A stretch of DNA of 64,000 nucleotides from NCBI GenBank assembly GCA_022496205.1, contig WTXD01000015.1:372001-436000 (forward strand), in the 5' to 3' direction. The notes beneath the pieces are model-generated. The model saw only the letters and a program-made list of their open reading frames with translations, was not told the origin of the DNA and did not search any database. The DNA is from Gloeopeniophorella convolvens (lineage: Eukaryota; Basidiomycota; Agaricomycetes; Russulales). The translations under genes and the position numbers were made by a program. Shown here piece after piece: positions 23,901-34,737 of the stretch (positions are counted from its first letter, which is position 1; the number at the start of each line of letters is the position of its first letter).

Positions 23901-24501
23901 ACCATCGCTTCTGATCGTAGCCCAGCCTGACGACCCGTCCCTCAAGGACGTCTCCAAGGAGATCAAGGCAATCGAGTCTGTGCCAGGGATCCCGGTGTCA
24001 AAGCTCGTCTCCAGCAAGGCGACTCGAGAGTCCGTCATCGAAGGCCTCAAGGGGCACAACATGATCCATTTCGCGTGTCACGGCTTGCTCGAAGAAGAAA
24101 AGCCGTTCGAGGCATCATTCAAGCTTCACGGCAGCGACCGCCTTACCCTTCTTGACATCATACGGTCCCAGGTCCCCAACGCCGAGCTGGCCTTCCTCTC
24201 CGCCTGCCATACCGCCGAACTCGCAGATACAAAGGATCCAGATGAGATGCTGCACCTCGCGGCGGCGATGCAATACTGCGGCTTCCGCAGTGTGGTTGGG
24301 ACGATGTGGGAGTTGGCAGATCCAGACGGGAAGGACATGGCGAAGTACTTCTATGGCAGGCTGCTGTCTCCGCGCTGGGATACCGGTGTTCCTATTGCGG
24401 AGAGATCAGCGAAAGCGCTGCAATTCGCGGTGCAGAGGCTGAGGCAGAAGAAGGGGATGACGACGGAGCGATGGGTGAACTTTGTTCACTACGGAGCATA
24501 A
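20986..24501 (+). pseudogene. CHAT-domain protein, copy 1 (premature stop before catalytic pair)
   Basis: Helical-repeat protein with a C-terminal CHAT (caspase-like) protease domain. Exon 1 (20986-21076) starts MDDNSSGPGYDIPDF. An intron ends at 21141, and the second exon (VRFRAYNEWLECEDRFD) runs open to 22389. A 58 bp intron (22390-22447) joins it to GAPIDDPERSMPNLDVHRRNL. The 21142-23100 region encodes TPR-like helices (DLDAALTYYRQL, SSLEEAQRCLEELHRI, HGRSLLWSMMRGLRAPVGQL). At 23632-23634 an in-frame TAG replaces the His codon of copy 2 inside the CHAT domain. The same frame then stays open to 24501 and still encodes HFACHG (His codon 24079-24081) and LSACHTA (Cys codon 24205-24207). Translation therefore ends about 150 codons short of the catalytic pair unless the stop is read through. 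Confidence 0.85.
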
Positions 24502-25630
24502 ACGAGTCGCGAACCGGTTAGAGGTATGCGCGTTTCTCTTCTATCATTCCTATGTAGACGCTTACGTCGCACCTGTTCAGCTCAAATCTCGGTCCGTGCT
24601 TCCGCGTCGATACTTCGATCGGTGTACTAGTGTGAGGCATGCTCGCTGTGATTCTGCTGATGTGTTCCTGTATTCATCCTTCGAATGTACTCTACATGTA
24701 GGGTTCTGACCGCGGCGCGCTATAAGACTGAGACTGATCTCTCTTGACTCGAACTGTGAATATGTGCAATAACTTTATGATCCAGCCTGTGTTTTGTAGC
24801 ATCGTGAAGAAATGACGTGCGGGTTGAAGAGACGGTGAGGTAGGGTAAAGCCCGAGCCGAACAGCGCGGTCACCGGGAAGGTGTGCTCCGCCCGCAGGTA
24901 GTCTACACATCTTGCGGGGCCTCAGAGAGACAACACTATGTTTGGCATACCCACCGTCAGAGCATTACCTGATGAAGAGGCGATGGACTCACAACACGTC
25001 TCACAAGCCAATTCAGCAAGATCCGATAAAGGACAATTATAAGGGCTGGGCGTAGCATGAATCGCAGCATGCACTTGATGCTGCAAGCACTGGCCGGATA
25101 AGATGATGAAGGTGAGTAACCGCATAACACCGGATGAAAGGCTGCGGACAGGCCGGATGCGTAGGGGAGCTTGGCCGATGGGGCCGGTGCAAACCGTCAA
25201 GTCTGGAAATATTGAGGAGAAAACGCAGAAAGATGCTGAGGACGCGCTTACTATTTTCCAGGGTATACGCATCAAGGCGACACCAATGGCCTACGTTGCT
25301 GGGAGGACCGAATTCTCGTGAAAAAGCTTGAAAACGTTGGCGCGCCGAACTCTCTATGCGTCCGGGAGTCTGGTAGGCCGTCGCCTAGTTGACCAATTTC
25401 TGCCGGACGGTGACGATAGCGACGCGTCCCCAGCCGGACGAGGAAGGTAAGGACCGAGAGACCCGAGTGTCAGGGCCAGCACCGCAAGGTACGTTGAGTT
25501 ATCGCTGCGTCTGCACAACCAGGTTTAGACGACTCTCGCAGAAAGGGAAAGGGACAAGACGGACCGTGGGAGGTAGGAACGGGGGCGAGTAACTTACATA
25601 CTGCGACCAGCGGATCCAGCAGGCAGGAGC
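24502..25630. other. Intergenic, no gene recognised
   Basis: The first ~275 bases are the 3' flank shared with CHAT copy 2. The rest has short ORFs only (for example 24922-25275 on minus, 117 codons, no domain). Confidence 0.5.
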
Positions 25631-26022
25631 AACTCCGCGTGCGGGACCGTGGCCGCATCACCAGCACGGGCACGTGTAGGACTTGTCAATCAGACGTGCA
25701 TGCCGAGCAGCCAGCGCAACGCGGGCGCCGAGTCCGCGGGGCCGGTATGCATGGCATGGGTAGCCCGGGGCACCATGCGGCGGGTGCGCACTCCCAGAAA
25801 GGATTGCTATGTCGCGAAAGGTCCACAGGCAGAGCGAGAGCCGCGCGAATGAAGTGAGTGGGGTAGGGAGGGTGAGGGGGGAGGGGGGAGGGGAGCCTAC
25901 GAGGCTACCAGCAAAGTGGACGCCGCGGGGCCTGTTCGGGGTCATGTTGTTCAGGGATGGGCTCGGAGACAGTTTCACGCAGGCCATGCGCGGGTCGTAA
26001 TCGAAGTGCGGGAGCGACACGC
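25630..26022 (-). pseudogene. Vps68/TMEM50-like (UPF0220) relic, copy 2 (most decayed)
   Basis: On the minus strand the read SLPHFDYDPRMACV corresponds to SLPHSDYDPRRVCL of copy 3, followed by SLNNMTPNRPRGVHFAGSLV and an intron like those of the other copies. The second exon starts LSLCLWTFRDIAILSG.AHPPHGAPGYP (compare FSLGLWTFFDAAILSAYAHPPYGEPDYP) and loses frame before the LIDK remnant (LIDKSYT) near 25680. No family sequence is seen beyond that, and no CHAT gene accompanies this copy. Confidence 0.6.
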
Positions 26023-26089
26023 CGAAATAAGCATGGTCGTTGTCGTCGTTGTCGCCGTGAGGAACTTCAGTGAGGTCGGCGAGGAACAC

Positions 26090-28250
26090 ACGAGAGCGTG
26101 GGAAGCCGGTCCGAACCGCTCAAGCGCTCACCGGCACCGGCACCAGCACGAGTACCGACCACCGGGACAAGTGCCCAAGGTTGGCTTTCGTGCCAAGTAG
26201 TAAGTAGTGCTCAGCCTACCGACTACCGCGCATCCTCCAAGCCCGACCGTAGATCGAACGATCCCAGCTTCAATCTTGCGCCGTCTATGAATCCGAATGG
26301 CCCGCCGCTGCCGTACCATCGCTACGTCGCCTCTTCTGTTTCAACGCCTTGGGCGCCGTCCGCTTCATCCGCCTTGTGCGCTCGTTACCCCGCGTGAAGA
26401 ACCGGTACTCCAGCATCTCCGGACGTGTCGTGTCGCGCCCAAGCGGCTGCCAACCTGCGCCCATGCAAAGCCACGCCTGCACGCCGTGCTGGCAGCGGTG
26501 CACGAACATGTCGAGCGGCTGCGCCCCGCCGGGGGGTTCACGCAGCGCTGGGAGGCGCGTTGCGCCAGAAGCGAACATCCCGAAGCAGGAGCCGGTGGTG
26601 CTATGGACCTTGCGGAGGTGCACCTGTATGACGGCCGGAGCGCATGGCGGAGACCAAGCCCTGCCGTCGTCGCCGTTGCCATTGGGCGCACATAGAACTG
26701 TGTCTGAGACGTAGCTGTTAGGACATGGATTGGGGTGTGTCTGCAAAGGTGCGCTCCCGCCTAAATGACCGCCGAGTAGTCGCGTGGAACACTGATGCGG
26801 ATGCATCGCGCAGCTATCTCCCCCACTCCAACCCTCTCAGGACAGCGAGCGCTAGCTGGCAGATGCGAGCCAGCTAAGAGGGCGCCAGTCAGCTCAGCAG
26901 ATTCAGGAGGAAATTGGCAAAGTTGGTACTTCATCACTGCCTTGCCCTTGCGGCTCAGCACCTCCCGCTGATCGGATTGGCGCCCCAGCCCGAGGCACAG
27001 CTGATACTTCTGTTACTAGGCCAGCCGGTGGCGTTGGCGCGCGCCGCTGCTTGCTGCGCTCGTCTTCTGGAGCTACCGAGATGGTTGCTTACACGGCCGC
27101 GAAACCCTCTGCAATACTGCCGAAATACAACGGGACTGACACAACTGCATTCAAGACGGGCATATCGTACGAACAATAACAGACTCACGATTCGGTGCCA
27201 GATGCGCCGCGCGGTGCGGGAAAAGGCCCATGTAATTGTAGTGCAGGTGAGTTCCATGCAAACAGCGAAGAGATTGACGAACCTCGTAGGATCCGTTATA
27301 ATGAACGTCCGGAGGTGATCACGGCTATAGGAGACTCACGGGTGCGTGACTGCGCAGAAAGAAATTCCACTGCCAGGCACTGCTCGGTCATCTGCAGGCA
27401 CTGAAGAGCTCTCGTTGGCGACGGACGGGCAAAGGTACCCTATACCAACAAGGAAGGCGCACACGGATCACAATGCGGGGTGTACCAACACAGATTCATT
27501 GGCTATAGCGGACGACCATACGCATCTGAGTAGCTTGACCTTTTCTTGTGTCGCCGCCCGTTACGGTCAACCAGCGCGCAACGAGGTAGGGGCAGTAGAT
27601 CAAGCTCAGCGCGCGGACAAATTGTCACAAGCTGCGGGCGTGGCTTTGCATGATATTGTATCTCGTACAGCGAACGACGCTCGTTCAACCGGTAGCAGAC
27701 AACAAGTGCATTGGCCATCTGCAACGGGTCCGCCGGCAGACGACAAGCACCTAAACTATCGATACATACACTGTCGCGAGTGCTATCCTCACCACCATGG
27801 CAATGCATTGGAGTAGCCCACGGGCAATGAGTGACCAAGTACACGGGACACGTCGCCGGGGCTGCTGTCCCGACCGTCCTTCACCGACGGGAAAGGTACA
27901 ACTACCGGCCACAATTCTTGTCCATAGCTTCCGCCCCGTGGCTTCCTAGCACAGCGTTGACAGTATCCACGTCGGACGGGCCGCGAAAAGTGGCGCGAAG
28001 CACTGTCTTGATAAATAGTTTACAATTAGATGATGCAAGCAGGAGAGAAATGATGGGGCGCATACCGGGAATACGATGGAGTAAAAGAAGTCACAGAGTA
28101 CTCACAAGCGAGTCTCGAGGAGCCACACGAACAAGGGAACTCCAGGGACGACAAAGACGCTGCTGCCTGGACTGGCAGCTGCGCTTTGTGGGGTGGGATG
28201 AGGGCGCATTGATCATGAGGTTCACAAGACGCACGATTGCGGGGCGCAGC
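26090..28250. other. Interval with no recognised gene
   Basis: Contains one ORF that looks more protein-like than its surroundings: 26285-26806 on the minus strand (173 codons), whose C-terminal part is basic and regular (MLEYRFFTRGNERTRRMKRT). I do not recognise it. Other ORFs (26914-27318 +, 27346-27816 +, 27503-27844 -) lack domains and overlap in opposing frames. Confidence 0.35.
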
Positions 28251-28254
28251 CTAG

Positions 28255-28914
28255 TTCAAGAGGCTATACTCGTACTCGCCACTGCCGCTCTGCGCGACCC
28301 AGATCATGGCGATGGAGAGCACGAGCGAGACGTCCGATGCAGCATTCGCGTAGCCGTAGTGCTGCTACCAGTAGCCAGGGATGATGTGGTTGAGCACGGG
28401 CGGTGCCTGCGGGCGAGGGCATTACATAGCGAGCAGCACAAACAAGATTGGAGCGACGCACAACACTGCCGGCCATAAACGCGAACCCGACAAAAAATAT
28501 GAGCCGCGTGCGCGACACTGCGCACGCATCACCAAAGCCCGCATCCCCGCGCACGCAGTCCTTGTCGATCAGGTTCGTGACGAACGTGCCGAGCAGCGCG
28601 CACAGCGGCGGCCCCCAGTCGGCGAAGCTGACGTGCACGGGCACGGGGTAGTCCGGCTCGCCGTACGGAGGGTGGGCGTACGCGGAGAGGATCGCGGCGT
28701 CGAAGAAGGTCCATAGGCCGAGCGAGAACTACACGCAGGGGGTGAATGGGGTGGGAAGGGGAGAGGGAGAGGGAGAGGGAGGAGAGCTTACGAGGCCGCC
28801 GGCGAGGTAGACGCCTGCGGTGCGGCGGTGCTTGCCCAGGGTGATGTTGTCGAGGAATGGGAACGGGTTCAGGCAGACTCTGCGCGGGTCGTAGTCAGAG
28901 TGCGGGAGCGACAT
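28255..28914 (-). pseudogene. Vps68/TMEM50-like (UPF0220) relic, copy 3 (best preserved)
   Basis: Exon 1 (28914-28792) encodes MSLPHSDYDPRRVCLNPF and ITLGKHRRTAGVYLAGGL. A 63 bp intron containing a (gagaggg)n tract separates it from exon 2 at 28728. Exon 2 encodes helix 2 (FSLGLWTFFDAAILSAYA), PVHVSFADWGPPLCALLG, VTNLIDKDCVRGDAGFG, and helix 3 (FFVGFAFMAGS, missing the GGLA of copy 1). After a likely intron the tail reads PVLNHIIPGYW, then an in-frame TAG (28365-28367), then QHYGYANAASDVSLVLSIAMIW and GSGEYEYSL to a final stop near 28255. The protein would lose its last helix. Presumed ancestral role, from the family: endosome/vacuole sorting membrane protein. Confidence 0.75.
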
Positions 28915-31900
28915 GGGGGGCTGGTCGTCGTCGTCGTCGGTAGCGTCGTCGTGGTCGTTGTGCGGAACAGCGCGGTCGCGCGAGGCGAGGAAGGGCAGCG
29001 GAGCGTGCGAAGCTGAATCACCCGCCAGCCCTCACCAGTTTCGAAACTGCTTTCACCTTCACCGAAGCGTGCGTCGTGGACTTGGCTTCCAACGCTGTGT
29101 TCATGATACTTTGGCGCTCCCAGAGGACGCACTTCCTCATCGGCGGTGGAAGATTGTCCCCTGTGCTGCACTGCTCGCCCAGCTTGCCTCGAGCTTGACA
29201 TGCGACGTCCCCATCACTGCAAGAGAAACTTTGAATACTCGAAGCACAGCCGCTGTCGTTAATATTCCATTCGCCGGCGTCCCAATGACCCAGAATGGCT
29301 GTGGTTTGCCCTAGGACCACTTACACGTGCACTCAGGTTGGCAAGTATCACAATCTTCGCGCCTGCATCGTGCGGGTCTAAGTGACATCCCTGTGTTGAT
29401 AGCCCTGCTCCAACACACACGCGGCACGCTGCTTTGCTGCGACCCCCGGTGTCTCTCGCACGCCTCCCTCCCTTGACCTCTCCTGCACCAATTCACCCCC
29501 GAGCCCGCGGCGACCGCTTTCACAATATTCTCGAAGGACACAGTCGTGCAAGTATGGACGACAACTCGGGCGGCGCAATAGGGATACCGGTATTTAGGCT
29601 TCGCAAGAGCCCAGGTCAAATTTCTCGCATGCCGCTCTCAGGTGCGCATTCGTCCAAAACCTTTCTGCAATCATAGAGTTGCTGAGCGCCAGATGCCTAG
29701 AACAAGCGCGATTTCGAGCTTATAACGAATGGATCGAGACTGAGCATCGTTTTGACCGTGCGTCCCAGACACGAGTTGCTCGTGTCACTCTGCAACCATG
29801 AGGGATGCTCATCTTTGGAACAGGTGACAACAAGCCAGTCGACAAGCACTGGTTTGCCGACGGCGAGACACTACTCTCCACACTCCCTTGGAGGCACAAA
29901 CTGCTCAGTTATGTCCTCAATGCCATGTTTACAAACGGTCGGAACCAGCTGGCGCCGAATCTCTCACACGAGGACGCTATTTGGTTCATTGAGCGAGTCA
30001 TTCTTCCATGCTGCACTAAGGCCATCCTTCTTCCATTCACGATGCAAGATCCAGAGCAGGAATCCCCCTTTATTATTTCCGCTTTCTATTGCCTTTCAAC
30101 CGCACTCAAAGGACTCTTTGAGCGCACCCATCGACTCTCTGACCTGGATGCAGCATTCACATACCATCGTCAGCTTCTGTGCATCCGCATACCCGGACGA
30201 ATATCGCTGCGGCGCTCCCAGTTGTCGAGGGAGTTCTCATGGCTCGTTCATCAGAAGATCAACTTGGACCCTGCCAACGAAGGAGCATACCTTGACGAGT
30301 TGGTCACACTCTCCGCCAGTTTAATTCCGACCCATCCAGTGAATGCGCAGGTGGATGCAGCTCTCGTTCATTTCCTCGAAGCACTGGTCCTTTTAGTGTG
30401 TCAACTGGGGAGACGCGACGAGTGGTCAAACCGCACCGAGCAAGTTGCCAGTCACCTTTGCGTGTTCCTCGGCGTCTGTCCGCCCACATATCGCCCGCAG
30501 CTATCCATGATGCTCGCTTTGATGCTCAACGAATCTGGTCTTCCAAGTCACGATGGTCACATGGAGATCGCGGCATTGGTGGGAGGCAGCTTCCCTTTCC
30601 TGCCCTCAGAGAGTATTCTGCGTTATCTTGCATCGCTTCACTTCAGTGACTTTCTCTCGGGCACGTCGTCAGATCCAGAAGAGGTGCAGCTCTCCTGGAA
30701 TCGGATTGCACTTCGGGATAGATCAATGAAGAGTGTTCCCGATACTCATCTTCACCTCATAGCGGGTGCACTGCTGCGACGCCACGAGCAGTTCGGGGAT
30801 GAGAGTAGTCTGAGAGAAGCGCAGCGTTGTTTGGAGGAGCTGCACAGAATATCAGAGTCAGGATCTGGATCAAGCATCGCGTCTGAATTGCGCTTGGGAG
30901 ACCTGGCCCATTCGTACACAATCAGAACGATCTTCGATGGAGTCACAGGTACTACATCGCTAGTTTGCACGTCTGGTCGATCCGATGAGCTCACCCACGT
31001 GATCTGCAGGTGCACCCTCCGAGGATCCCATGCCCGATTTAGACGTCCATCGAAGGAATCTGCGGCAGATCAAACTCGGACTCGAAGCGCTGATCCAGAC
31101 TGGCACAGGCGATGAAAGGAACCGGGTCATGAGCTCGCTTTTTGAATCCTCATCCGCCCTGTGCTCGTGGGGAGGCGTCGAAGATCTGGATTTGTGCATC
31201 GGATTCTTGAAGTACTGGCAAGATGTCTTGCCACGCGGTCACCCATACACTCGAGTCAATCCTCAATTCCCCCAAAGTCACCTTTCTTTTCTTTTCCATC
31301 GACGCTTCCTGCTGCTCCGTCGCCGAGAAGACTTGGACGAATGTCTTTCGATGCACGAAGCCACCTGCAGAAGTTATCGCCCCGGTGATGCATGGAAGTT
31401 GGGCCGTCTTGATCAGTGGGCGCGGCTGGCACGAGAGAACAATCACCCTTCTGCACCGCGTGCATACGAAGACGCAATGCTTGCCATGCAACGCATCGTA
31501 GAATCGGGGCCTAACCTTCAAGCGCAGCATGCTTTCTTCAAGCGTGGACACGCCCAAGGCACTCGGACATCGCTGGACTACGCATCCTATCGAATCGAGA
31601 AGGACCAGCTGCAGGCCGCCGTCGAGATCCTCGAGCATGGGAGGTCCCTTCTTTGGTTCATGATGCGGGGTCTTCGCGCTCCCGTGGGCCAGCTCCGTGC
31701 GGTCAACCCGGACTTGGCGGACAAGTATCTCTCCATCACCCACGATCTTGAATCCATCACCACAGAATCCAGCGCCCTACACCGGCCCCCCTCTTTCGTC
31801 GCGGGTTCATCTGGGAATCCAATCAGGAGCATCGAGGAGGATGTGTTCGGGAGGGTCTTTGAGGAGCAGCGGCGGCTGTTGAGAGAGAGGAAGGCAGTCA

Positions 31901-33305
31901 TTTTGCAGATCCGGACCCTCCCTGGCTTCGAGCACTTCCTCGCGGATGCGCCATTCCATAGTCTGCAAAATGCAGCTTCAAGTGGACCCATCGTCATCAT
32001 CAATCACAGCGAATGGCGCTCCGACATTCTCGTCGTTGTTCGTGGTGCACCCCCTGTCCACGTCCACCTCGGAGACCATTTCTATCGGTACGCGATCGCC
32101 CTATCATCTCGTCTTTCCAAAGCGCGTGGCTCAGAAGGCGGCTTGGACTCGGACGAGTACGAGGAGGCACTACGTGACGTCCTCCACGAGCTTTACCGAC
32201 TTGTCGGTCGTCAGATTATCAACATGCTTGATGTTCTCGGCGTCCCGAAGCGGTCCCGGGTGTGGCTGTATCCGACCTCGGTCCTCTGCTCTCTCCCTCT
32301 CCATGCCATGGGCCCCATCCCATCGGAATCGGAGTCCGATTCCCCCGAACGCTATTTCTCAGACATCTACGTTTGCTCGTACACCCCGACACTCAGCGCG
32401 CTCATCGAGTCTCGCGCACGCACTGCAGGCTGCTCCCCTCCAGATCCTTCGCTTCTAATTGTGGCCCAACCGGACGACCCTTCTCTTAAGGACGTCTCCA
32501 AGGAGATCAAGGCAATCGAGTCTGTGCCAGGGATCCCGGTGTCAAAGCTCGTCTCCAGCAAGGCGACTCGAGAGTCAGTCACCGAAGGCCTCAAGGGGCA
32601 CAACATGGTCCATTTCGCGTGTCACGGCCTGCTCGAGGAAGAAAAGCCGTTCGACGCATCGTTCAAACTTCACGGAAGTCACCGCCTTACCCTTCTCGAC
32701 ATCATACGGTCCCGAGCCCCAAACGCCGAGCTGGCATTCCTCTCCGCCTGCCATACCGCCGAACTCGCAGATAAGAAGGACCCAGATGAGATGCTGCATC
32801 TCGCGGCGGCGATGCAATACTGCGGCTTCCGCAGTGTGGTTGGAACGATGTGGGAGATGGCCGACTTGGACGGGAAGGACATGGCGAAGCTGTTCTACGG
32901 CCGGCTGCTCTCTTCGAAGTGGGATGCCGGTGTTCCCATTGCGGAGAGATCTGCGAAAGCGCTTCAGTTCGCGGTGCAGAAGCTGAGGTTGAAGAAGGGG
33001 ATGACGACGGAGCGATGGGTGAACTTTGTTCACTACGGAGCGTGAACGAATCGCTTCTCAATCAGAGGCGTGTAAATTCCTGTTTTATCACCATTGTAGG
33101 TGCTAATGTTCTGCTCCTTCAGCTCAAGTCGCAGATCGAACTTCCGCGCGGAATTTCATTCAGTGTAGGCTTGTTCTTCATGGACCCTGTGATATAGTGT
33201 TTCTGTCAATTGTCCTTCTTCGGAGTATGCACATATATGATTCTGGCCGCGGTGTACGATAAGGCTAAAGTCGTGCCTCTTGATTCGTACTGTGTGATAC
33301 TTACA
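28310..33305. repeat. Segmental duplication, right copy (Vps68 relic + CHAT gene)
   Basis: Partner of 19845-24775; see that entry for anchors. Gene order and relative orientation are kept, so this is a duplicated block rather than independent insertions. Confidence 0.85.
29554..33045 (+). CDS. CHAT-domain protein, copy 2 (catalytic pair kept; early stop in 5' exon)
   Basis: The ancestral start MDDNSGGAIGIPVF (exon 29554-29641) is still visible, and exon 2 begins ARFRAYNEWIETEHRFD. Exon 2 then meets an in-frame TGA at 29799-29801, next to a 9-base deletion relative to copy 1. An ATG at 29805 follows in the same frame, and from there the protein is open: 29805-30948, a 61 bp intron (30949-31009), then 31010 to the TGA at 33043. 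That gives about 1,060 residues. The N-terminal part is helical and TPR-like. The C-terminal ~300 residues are the CHAT domain, with WLYPTSVLCSLPLHAMGPIP, HFACHG (His codon 32623-32625) and LSACHTA (Cys codon 32749-32751), the expected caspase-type His/Cys pair. Likely a regulated cysteine protease in the cytosol; the substrate is unknown. Use of the internal ATG is inferred. Confidence 0.85.
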
Positions 33306-33745
33306 ACATCTTCCCTGTCTTGGCTGTAGCTGTTGGGTCGAGATCAGAATGCACACTTGTCTCTTGTCCACTCTTCGGGGCTATAGCTAGACGTGGTCAT
33401 GGAGAATGGCGTACCGCAAGCGCGATCGTTTTCGCTGATGGCGGCTCCCGCGAAAGACATTACGTTGGATTCCCTGCTCGCTTTCGCATCCTCGAGGCAT
33501 TCGAACCAGGATAGGTGATCGTGACGTCTTCGTCTGCGTGAACCGTTTGATGCATATCAGGCAGAGTCACACGGCGAGTCGACATTAGAGAGATTTGAGT
33601 TTTGTATTTAGACGGTAGACATCCAACGCAGGGTATCAACGCTACAGCTCCCAGTAAGCATGGCTGCTGCCTCCGGGGAGCGTGATACGACATGTCACGA
33701 AAATGGAACAGGGCAGCCGCGCTCACAACAGTCCACAAAGAACGG
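33046..33745. other. Intergenic
   Basis: The first ~260 bases are the flank shared with CHAT copy 1; the remainder shows no gene. Confidence 0.5.
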
Positions 33746-34470
33746 CTACAAAGGACGAAGACAGTCCATGCACTTGACCAGCGAGTCACCAACGCGATTG
33801 TCGACGTTCGCAGACTCGAGCCTCCTTGCCCATAGCAGCGTCGCCATGTCAACGAACAGCGAATCGTTCGCCACGTACTCGCCCACGCAGGCCCGCCGGC
33901 CGTATCCATACTTAAGCCATGTGCCCATCCCCACGCGCGTTGCCGGCCCAGGCACGAGCCCACCCGTCTTTTCCAGGAAACGCGCAGGGTCGAAGTGCAC
34001 AGCATCCGGGTCGTATAGCACGAGATCGTGATTGCATTGCCAGATATTCAGGATGACGAGCGTGCCGCGCGGGATGAACACGCCCTCGTACCAGTCGTCC
34101 GAGACGGACACGTGTGGCACGCTGGGGAGGACGGATGGACGCCAGCGGAGGATTCTCTTGACCATGGCGTGGATATACGGAAGGTTGTAGGAGATCGGCG
34201 AAGAATGGGAGGCGGCCGCAGCCCATGACGGGGCCGCATCCGAGAGCTCTTCTTGGGCGCAGGCCTGGGTCTCCGGGTATGATGCTAATATCGCAGCGCA
34301 CCACCGCATTAGGCGACCTGCCATCGTTTCGGAGGCCGCGCCGTTGAGGTGCGTAGCAAAATGAATAACGTCTAGTCAAGGAGGGTATACAGCGTACTCA
34401 CAACATATCGCCAGCAGTCCAGATAGTTTTTATGTCCGGAAGATCGACTCGATACTTTGGCTGTTTGATT
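33746..34470 (-). pseudogene. Cytochrome P450 relic (C-terminal ~220 residues)
   Basis: A short upstream exon fragment (KYRVDLPDIKTIWTAGDML, about 34470-34404) is joined by a ~30 bp gap to the I-helix region (NGAASETMAGRLM), then SYPETQACAQEEL, the K-helix, PHVSVSDDWYEGVFIPRGT, NHDLVLYDPDAVHFDPARF and the haem loop YGYGRRACVGEYVAN. The haem-ligand Cys codon (33887-33889) is present. The K-helix reads VKRILRWRP, so the invariant Glu of ExxR has become Arg (codon 34154-34156), and the I-helix AG.DT motif is lost. Roughly the first half of the protein is absent and the C-terminus ends early. Closest in style to the multi-copy fungal CYP5144/O-methylsterigmatocystin-oxidoreductase-like group, but the subfamily is not certain. 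Non-functional. Confidence 0.8.
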
Positions 34471-34737
34471 ATTTGCGCTCATGCTTGGCCGGTCAATTCC
34501 ATTTTCCTGTCAATCGGGGCGAGAGGATGCGATTGAAGCAAACTGAAGTTGAACTGAAGTAGCCTGTAAGTTACTTGACTCGGAGTACTTACTAATACAA
34601 GTGGACGCGAACTGTCACACGTTATGCGTCACACTGGTCACATATGCACACCGCGTAGGCGTCACGGCGGTAACCGTGACCGCGTTTCACGAAGTCTCGC
34701 TGCTCGCACTGTCCGCGTCAAGTTATCACTTTCGAAG
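34471..34737. promoter_or_regulatory. Upstream region of SMC1
   Basis: Between the P450 relic and the SMC1 start codon; presumably holds the SMC1 promoter. No clear TATA box was seen. Confidence 0.3.

Larger units (their letters stand above)
19845..24775. repeat. Segmental duplication, left copy (Vps68 relic + CHAT gene)
   Basis: Collinear with 28310-33305 in the same order and orientation: Vps68 relic (-), about 500 bases of shared intergenic DNA (for example gaggacacgcttcctc against gaggacgcacttcctc), CHAT gene (+), then a shared 3' flank (ccgcggcgcgctataag against ccgcggtgtacgataag). Divergence is uneven. It is lowest in the CHAT catalytic end and highest in the Vps68 part and flanks. Confidence 0.85.

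Noticed and set aside
33440..33530. tRNA-like B box (ggttcgaatgc on minus)
   Set aside because: No matching A box or cloverleaf around it.
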